Assembly: GCA_030549495.1 (NCBI GenBank)
Contig: JAUIRK010001059.1
Coordinates: 930,001-994,000, forward strand
Length of the DNA: 64,000 nt
DNA from: Nectonema munidae
Taxonomy: Eukaryota > Nematomorpha > Nectonematoida > Nectonematidae
Reading direction: 5' to 3'
Shown here: positions 57,075 through 64,000 of the stretch, piece by piece
How the letters are laid out: each line of letters starts with the position of its first letter
Numbering within the stretch: the first letter of the stretch is position 1
The notes under the pieces: generated by a model
The model's input: the letters and a program-made list of their open reading frames with translations, nothing else
The model's database searches: none
What the model was told of the DNA's origin: nothing
Made by a program: the position numbers and the translations under genes

Positions 57075-57270
57075 TATAGAATTATAAAGCTAGGAAAAAT
57101 TTCTGGTAAATGTTGAAATTTTGAATTCCCAATACTCATCCGCCATGATTATTCAACCTTTCAGAGCCCTTTTCTATTTTGGGTAAAATACCATTTAAAT
57201 GCTGATACTTGAAAAAAGCACGACTTGGATTGTTCCTCTCATCACTGATCAGAACATAGCAATTTTTACC

Positions 57271-57350
57271 AGGGTGGCGGAGTTGGAGGTTTCAGCTGGG
57301 AGTCAGATTTCTTAGAGTACTTGGAGTCGGAGTCAAAGTCGGAAATTTTT
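57271..57350. mobile_element. hAT-end-like GGAGTCGGAG tract
   Basis: CAGGGTGGCGGAGTTGGAGG begins a stretch with repeated GGAGTCGGAGTC units. A similar stretch follows the decayed BED-type hAT at 63270-63320, so this may be its left end, separated by the insertion of the 58015-61030 element. The evidence is positional and by motif only. Confidence 0.35.
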
Positions 57351-57662
57351 ATATGACTCCGTCTCCTGCAATAAAATAATTTTTTTATCATGTTTTCCCT
57401 GTTTGGTTTTACCAGTTGCACAATTTGGCAGTTTTTGTATGGTTTTGTTTTTATTTTTGGAGGCAATAGTGAGTCTGTGCAGTGTATATGCTCACTAAGT
57501 AGTCTCTCCATTTGGAAACAAAAAACAATCCATCAATAATAAAAAAAGAAGAAAAATACACAATACTGACAAGCTATCGTTGCCAGTCTGTGTAAAAGTG
57601 TCTATGATCATGTATTTTGTAGTTGTTTCCTGTAAGGAGAGTGAAACTATATATATTAAGAG

Positions 57663-57712
57663 CTTGGCAAAGCTTCGGAGGCATTTAAAATGGCTCTCTG
57701 TGCTTTGCCAAG
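57663..57712. repeat. Small inverted repeat (TTGGCAAAGC family)
   Basis: CTTGGCAAAGC (57663-57673) and GCTTTGCCAAG (57702-57712) form perfect 11-bp arms. A diverged relative with the same left arm and order lies at 31312-31365, so this is a small dispersed repeat, perhaps a tiny MITE. Confidence 0.6.
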
Positions 57713-58006
57713 ATACTTATATTTAATTGTATAGTTTTTATATATTCATTTTCAATGTCTTTTTAATATTTGAATTTAACCAAGTTTTGTTCTTTCTTAT
57801 AGGATATTCTATGTTAAAATTCAAGACTTTCCAGCAAGTGTTTCTTATAGTACCAGCTGAAGAAATCGGGGTATCAAGGTAGATATACGTCTATACTCTA
57901 TATACGTATAAGGGATGACCACTTTTATTTTTCCACCGTAGAACTGAAAATATAAAAAAAATCATTAAATTTATATTAGTAGAGTCCTCTAAATACGTAG
58001 AGTAAC

Positions 58007-58014
58007 ATGGGGCT
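58007..58014. repeat. 8-bp target duplication, left (ATGGGGCT)
   Basis: Identical to 61031-61038; they flank the hAT-like element exactly. Confidence 0.88.
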
Positions 58015-61000
58015 TAGGGTGTTCCAAGCTTCAATGGTAAAAAATAAAGTTTCTCATTTATCAGCGCACATATGCTCATAAGAATCTCCTGTGTAAAATA
58101 AGTATTCACTTGAATTTTCAGAAAATTTTAGCAACAAATAGTCACCGCTCAATAGAAAAATATTTATTAATTTTTTTCTATTTTTGATTTTTAGACATTA
58201 AACTGTTCTAGTTTTTTGTTATCTCTTAAAAATCTTTTTCTTACTTACTTTGTCATTTTTTTTTGAAAACTAGCAAGAGCACAAGGAGGGTAATAAGCTA
58301 AACGTCTTAAAAATACTATTTTGTAGTCTTTTTCCAATGATAGGTAATTTGGCACGTAATATGTTTTAGCTACAAACAGAGAGAAGATTGCTAGCGAGTG
58401 TTATAGTGATTTGTCTCTTTTTTTTTAAATCATGGTCAAACTTTTCATTTATAAGATATTTCCTTTTTTATTTTTTCATTTTATATTTTAGATATAAATT
58501 TTTTTGTTTAAAATGTCAACAAGAAGTCAAGAAAACATCTTTCTGATTGGTATTCCTGTTGAATCAGATTTTAAGGATTTCAAGCAACTTCCAACCAAAA
58601 AAGATGTGATGAAAAGATTGTTTTACTTTATAAAGAAACTCCAAAAAAACAGTAACAGAATCTTGTTGTTTTGTGGCGAGTGAGGTTATCAAAATATGGG
58701 AGATTGCTAGTCTGCCTACATCTCATAAACCGTTCATAGTAAAAAAAATTCATTCCCTGTATGAAAAACATGAAAAATTAAAGAAAAACAAAAAATTTAA
58801 AAGCAGAACACAAATTATAAAAATAACAGAGTTTTGTAAAGAACTCGAAAAATTATTTGACATCTCACATTCAAACTTTACTTCTTTAATTCGTAATAAA
58901 GAAGACATGAGTTTTCTTGAAGATCAGAAAGATCTGAGGAAAATGTTTATTGGGAAGGAAGATAAAGACTTCTTAAAAAAAGCATTGAAATTATCAAAAA
59001 GGAACGAGTATTATAAGAAATGTATTCAGGATAACGAGAAAATCTTGGAAAGTACTTCGATTGGAATGAAAAACGACATTTCTTCATCTTCTGATAGTGA
59101 AGAACATGATATTTCTGAAAATGCTCCCATTTCTTCAGCTGATAGTTTTGTGTCTTCTTCACATGATACTAAAAGTTTTGAAAACGCTAAGAAAGTAATA
59201 GAAAACGAAGACTTTATTGCTGCTTTGGATAGAACTGGAACTTCTACAAGAAAGGCTCTTCATCTTGTAACACCGGCTCTAAAAGCTGTAGGTTTTGATG
59301 TGAATACACTGACGCTATCTACATCATCTTTATATAGATCAAGAAAAAAAGTGCGGTCAACAATTGCTCAAAAAATAAAAGTATCTTTTAATCCTAATAC
59401 TCCAATGATAATACATTTTGATTCAAAATTGCTACCGGATAATAATAGAAGTAAATTCGAGCGTGTTCCCATTGTTATACCAGGCAAAAATGTAGAAAAA
59501 CTTCTTAAAATCCCTAAATTGTTACGTGGAACTGGAGAATCGATTGGTAAAGAAGTTTTGAAAACATTAGAAGATTGGCCAGCTTGCTTACCTTGGATTG
59601 CAGGATTGTGTTTTGATACAACTGCAAGTAATACAGGAAAACACAAAGGAGCGTGCTCAATCATTCAGAATGGAGTTGATCACCGTTTACTCTTCTTTGC
59701 TTGTAGACACCATATTCATGAATTGATGATTGCTGCAGTAATGGATATTTTTTTTGTTTCTAAGGGTCCAGATATTACTTTTTACTAGATTTAAATCAAA
59801 ATGGTGCGAAATTGACCAAAGTTCTTTTCAACCGTTTGAAATAAACAAAATTTCTCCTGATGCTTTTGATGATTGGGTTTACCTTAAAAGAAAAGAATTG
59901 AGTACATTTTTAGAAGAGCAGTTAGTGAAAAAACAGGTCAGAGAAGATTATCGAGAATTTTTGGAATTATCCCTGATATTTTTAGGTGAGCCTTTGGTTC
60001 GAAAGTTTAGATCTCCTGGAGCTTACCACAGAGCTCGTTGGATGGCGAAATGCATTTATTGTATCAAAATATATTAATTCAGAAATGAATTTAAAATGAA
60101 AGCTAATGAAGTTAAGAATTTGAGAAGAATTTGCGTTTTTATTGTTACAGTCTATGCTAAATTCTGGTTTACTTCTTCACACGCAGCAAATGCTCCAGTC
60201 AATGATCTTAAACTTTTATGTCTTTTGGAGGATTACCATAATGTTGATTGTAGTATTGCAAAGGCTGCTATTGGTAAAATGAGAAGACATTTTTGGTATC
60301 TTAGTGAAGATCTAATACCATTGGCATTTTATTCGCAACTTGTCAACCTAGAAGAAAAACAAAAAATGCTGAATAATCTTCTACATAAAGAACCTTTGAA
60401 TGGTGATGGAAGACGTTTCGAGTGGAAAGGATCCTTCAAAAATATGCGAATTGAAGAGTTTGTGACAAAACGATCGAAAAATTTCTTTGAAGCTCTGAAA
60501 CTTCCTTTTCCAGCTTTAGGATGGGAAGATATCACAGGAACAGTTGCTAGCATAAAATTTGTGAACGACATAGCATAGCAGAAAGAGCAGTATCGCTAGC
60601 AACTGATTTTAGTTCAATGCTTACCACAGAAGAAGACGACAAACAATTTCTTTTTCAAGTAATGGAGTACCACAGGAGTTCAGTTGGTCATCCGGGTAAA
60701 AAGGCATTAAAATAGTTTCAGCTTTTGATAATATCAATAAATAATAACCTTCATCATATACTAATTACTTCTTATCCTGTTGGTTACATCTAAAAAAAAA
60801 AAAAACTTTTCATGGATATCTGAACCAATGTCATTTACTAACTACTTTTTATTCTGTTGTTTACATTTGAAAAAAAGAGGACTTTCCATGGATTTTCATA
60901 CTTTTTGAGCTGTGGGTAAATAAGAATTTCTGAATCTAAAACTTTGCTCAAATGTTTTTTACGTATAGGAGACATAATTCAAACAGTGTTTCACAAAAAA

Positions 61001-61030
61001 TGAAAACTTTTCATTTTTTGGAACACCCTA
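58015..61030 (+). mobile_element. hAT-like DNA transposon of an unusual lineage, exact ends
   Basis: The 3016-bp element has perfect 13-bp terminal inverted repeats (TAGGGTGTTCCAA at 58015-58027 and its complement at 61018-61030). It is flanked by an identical 8-bp duplication, ATGGGGCT. An 8-bp duplication points to the hAT superfamily. It encodes one transposase-like protein on the plus strand with a few disruptions. It sits in the NDUFS8 intron, in the same orientation as the gene. A much older relative is at 6640-7500 on the minus strand. Confidence 0.88.
58513..60715 (+). pseudogene. Transposase-like protein of the hAT-like element
   Basis: The start ATG at 58513 (MSTRSQENIFL) fits a protein of about 730 residues. 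The N-terminal helical Lys-rich part (IWEIASLPTSHKPF) and a Ser/Glu/Asp-rich linker precede an RNase-H-like core. In the core, IIHFDSK (Asp codon at 59420), LCFDTTASNTG (Asp at 59615) and ACRHH (Cys at 59702) resemble the D, D and CxxH signature of hAT transposases. The late NDIAERAVSLA (Glu at 60581) resembles the ERxFS-type catalytic Glu. This assignment is by motif order. No BED finger is seen. Breaks: a one-base shift near 58670, one near 59770, a TAA near 60075 and a TAGCA duplication at 60572 that creates a stop. The few breaks and exact ends suggest moderate youth. Confidence 0.72.
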
Positions 61031-61038
61031 ATGGGGCT
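61031..61038. repeat. 8-bp target duplication, right (ATGGGGCT)
   Basis: Identical to 58007-58014. Confidence 0.88.
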
Positions 61039-61611
61039 ATTCATAAAAAATATATTTCAAATAACATTTCACATTCGAATTGTTGATTTCACTCATCATA
61101 CACTTGTATTACCTCTCTGTTTCTCATCGTATTCATAACATCATTGCTGAAATCAATAAATGAGTTTAATTTAATTGACTCTTTTTTCATTAAAATATTT
61201 TTTAAAAATTACTGCTATGTCTCTTTTGATGTTAATAAATATAAATTCTCGGCTTAATTTTTGATGTACTATTGTCGTTTTGTTGAACTATACTCAAAAC
61301 AATAGATTCAGTTTGCTGAGCTTAGACTTTATTCACAGACTAGCCTTTTTATTATAAAAATTTATTCTTTTGATTTCTTTAGTAATTATCATTTTATTGT
61401 GAGCTAAAATTTTTTTATGTTTTACATTAATCATCAAACATATGTATTTATTTACTTTTTTGCAGATTTACAGAAATTGATTACCGAAATAAAGCAAACA
61501 ATTTTTACATTTTGAACTAAACTTCTATATTTATTTTTTATACAGATTTACAGAAATAAATAAATACATACTTTTGAAAATTATTCTTACAAAACTTGGT
61601 GCACCCTTAGC

Positions 61612-63125
61612 ATGCCTTCAAAACACAAATCTGCTGTATTTGAACATTTTGCATTAACCAGTGATTTCAAGCATTATGTATGCCAGTGCATAACAGGCCG
61701 AGATGATGAAGAAACAACTTGTGGTGTTAAAGTTAGTGCTTCTGGCTGTGGTACTTCTAAAGGCCTACTTGTGTTTCCATTTGGAGCGCTGCCATCCTGA
61801 GTCATGACATCTTTTAACTTGTACAAGAGAAAGACAAATGCCCATCTGAGACACTTACACCATCAAAATCTAAAACTTTGAATACTGAAAAGAAGCCTTC
61901 TACAGCATCTCTGACAAGTTTTTTTGTTTGTGATAAAGTAACTATATCAATGACTCCAGATGCATTCAAAAGGAACATTGTCAAGATTACTATTCTCAAC
62001 GGTATTTCTTTGAGATTCTTTTCTCGGCCTGAAGTGTTAGCACTGATTGGTGAACTGGCACGAAAACTAGGAGTGGCTCTAAACAGAGATAATATAAGGA
62101 AACTAGTAATTGAAGAATATGAAAGCCAAAAGGAACAGCTAAAGAGAAAACTAAGCAACAAGTTTGTATACTTAAAAATGGATGCATGCGCACGCCATCG
62201 TATTTATTTTTTGCTGTTAATGTTAGGTATGTGGATGAAGGGAAACATAACCAATATCTTAGTCATTAAAGACACTGAAGCCCAATCTTCTAGCAACTTC
62301 TTAAAGAAGAGCTGGAAAAGGAGCTATAATAGACCAGGTTACTCGCTGGTGTAGCATTTATAACATGGTAAAACGGCTTGTTGAATTGAAGCCTGTTTTT
62401 ATCGATATGGCAAACCCAGATGTCAGTCTTTCAGAAGCGCAATGGATAGAACTTGAAGAACTAGAGGATCTTACGCTTCCTTTTCAATTGTCAAAAAAAC
62501 TTCCAAGAAGAAGATCTCTCTCCTAGAATGTTCTTGTAAGAGTGCAAAATGTTAGAGCATTCCTTATAGAGGCGTGGTGGTTTGCTTGCAGAAACAATGT
62601 GTGAGTCAATGCGTCAAAGAGAAGTACAACTGCTTAATAATAAAATTCTACTAGCTGGAGTATATGTAGACCCAATGAATAAAGTGTTATCTGAAACCCT
62701 GAAAGATGAAGCAAAATCAACACTTTGTGACCTTGCCTGTCAGGATTTTGGGCTTAAGTGCAAAGGCATCTACTGAAGATCCAGGCACTATTTCAACCAC
62801 AGACTCAGAAGGAACTTGCAATGAAGAGGATTTTGAAAAGTTACTGGATCAGCAAGATGATAAAGCAAAGTCAACGCGGTGTAAGCTAGAGGAAACAGCT
62901 AAAGCTAAAATAGATAGAAAGTCAAAGTTTAATGTTTTTAAAGCTATAGAGCAATACCCTGAGATAGTGAAAGAGTCTGCTCTGTTGGCAGCAGCACTTC
63001 CTCCAACACAAGTGAGCGTTGAACGTCTGTTTTCAGCGCTAAGGTTAATTAGGACAGACCAAAGGGCTTCAATGAAAGAGAAACTCACTGAAGCCATCTT
63101 GTTTTTGAGAGCAAATTATTATTAA
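61612..63125 (+). pseudogene. Decayed hAT transposase (BED finger, RNase H core, C-terminal dimerisation domain)
   Basis: The order of a classical hAT transposase is visible across several frames. First is a BED-type N terminus (SKHKSAVFEHFALTSDFKHY then CQC). A middle part follows (RDNIRKLVIEEYESQKEQLK, LKMDACARHRIYF where D-x-W is usual, then LVIKDTEAQ). Next comes VSLSEAQWIELEELEDLTLP and LLAETMCESMRQREVQLLNN. The C-terminal dimerisation block has YPEIVKESALLAAALPPTQV then SVERLFSALRLIRTDQR, ending at TAA near 63123. At least four frame changes or stops break it. Downstream, 63270-63320 has repeated GGAGTCGGAGTTGGAGTCG units that probably mark its right end. Its left end is not delimited. 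Confidence 0.8.
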
Positions 63126-63325
63126 ATTTTTATTTGCAAATTTCAATTGAGTTGTTCTATAAGTTCTTTAACTATGAATAAAGCCTATTTTTTAATGTTT
63201 ACAAATAAGAAATTTCTATAGATTTGAGCTTTAACCTTCTTAAAACGTAATAATAGATTTCTACATAAGGGTCAAGGAGTCGGAGTTGGAGTCGAACCTT
63301 ATACCATCCGACTCCATAAACCTGA

Positions 63326-64000
<675 letters not shown>

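Overview
The window is a stretch of AT-rich animal nuclear DNA, most likely from an arthropod. A crustacean such as a copepod would fit, but the sequence alone does not fix the species. Two host genes are recognisable and both have introns. Everything else that can be named is transposon-derived: LINEs, hAT, piggyBac, Tc1/mariner and Merlin DNA transposons, short non-autonomous elements, and one satellite array. No rRNA gene, bona fide tRNA, CRISPR array, LTR retrovirus-like element or bacterial-style operon was seen.

Host genes. On the minus strand, 34447 down to 33312, lies a compact SR splicing-factor gene of the SRSF3/Rbp1 type: RRM exon, 58-bp intron, Ser/Arg/Tyr-rich exon, 559-565-bp intron, and a tiny RS-repeat exon. 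On the plus strand, exons at 54323-54554 and 63394-63588 belong to NDUFS8, the 23-kDa 4Fe-4S subunit of mitochondrial complex I. An 8.8-kb intron filled with transposons separates them, and the 3' part of the gene runs off the window.

Layout. 1-21.4 kb: relic-rich intergenic DNA with a hAT MITE, Tc1 relic, piggyBac scrap, several LINE fragments and small hAT/piggyBac MITEs. 21.5-25.3 kb: a 5'-truncated minus-strand LINE of the same family as the intact one at 45-50 kb. 25.7-30.9 kb: a decayed LINE whose ORF1 has a PHD-like finger, with a second fragment of the same type next to it. 33.3-34.4 kb: SR gene. 34.6-39.8 kb: a piggyBac MITE and two decayed piggyBac transposases. 39.8-43.1 kb: AT-rich, nothing named. 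43.1-44.2 kb: satellite with a period near 150 bp. 44.8-45.0 kb: hAT MITE. 45.2-50.4 kb: a full-length LINE with two intact overlapping ORFs and a 14-bp target-site duplication. 52.6-53.7 kb: Merlin element with terminal inverted repeats. 54.3-64 kb: NDUFS8 with, inside its intron, a long-armed foldback MITE, a 3.0-kb hAT-like transposon of an unusual lineage with exact ends and an 8-bp duplication, and a decayed BED-type hAT.

Most notable are the apparently intact LINE, the delimited hAT-like element (with an older relative at 6.6-7.5 kb), the Merlin element, and the transposon-swollen NDUFS8 intron.
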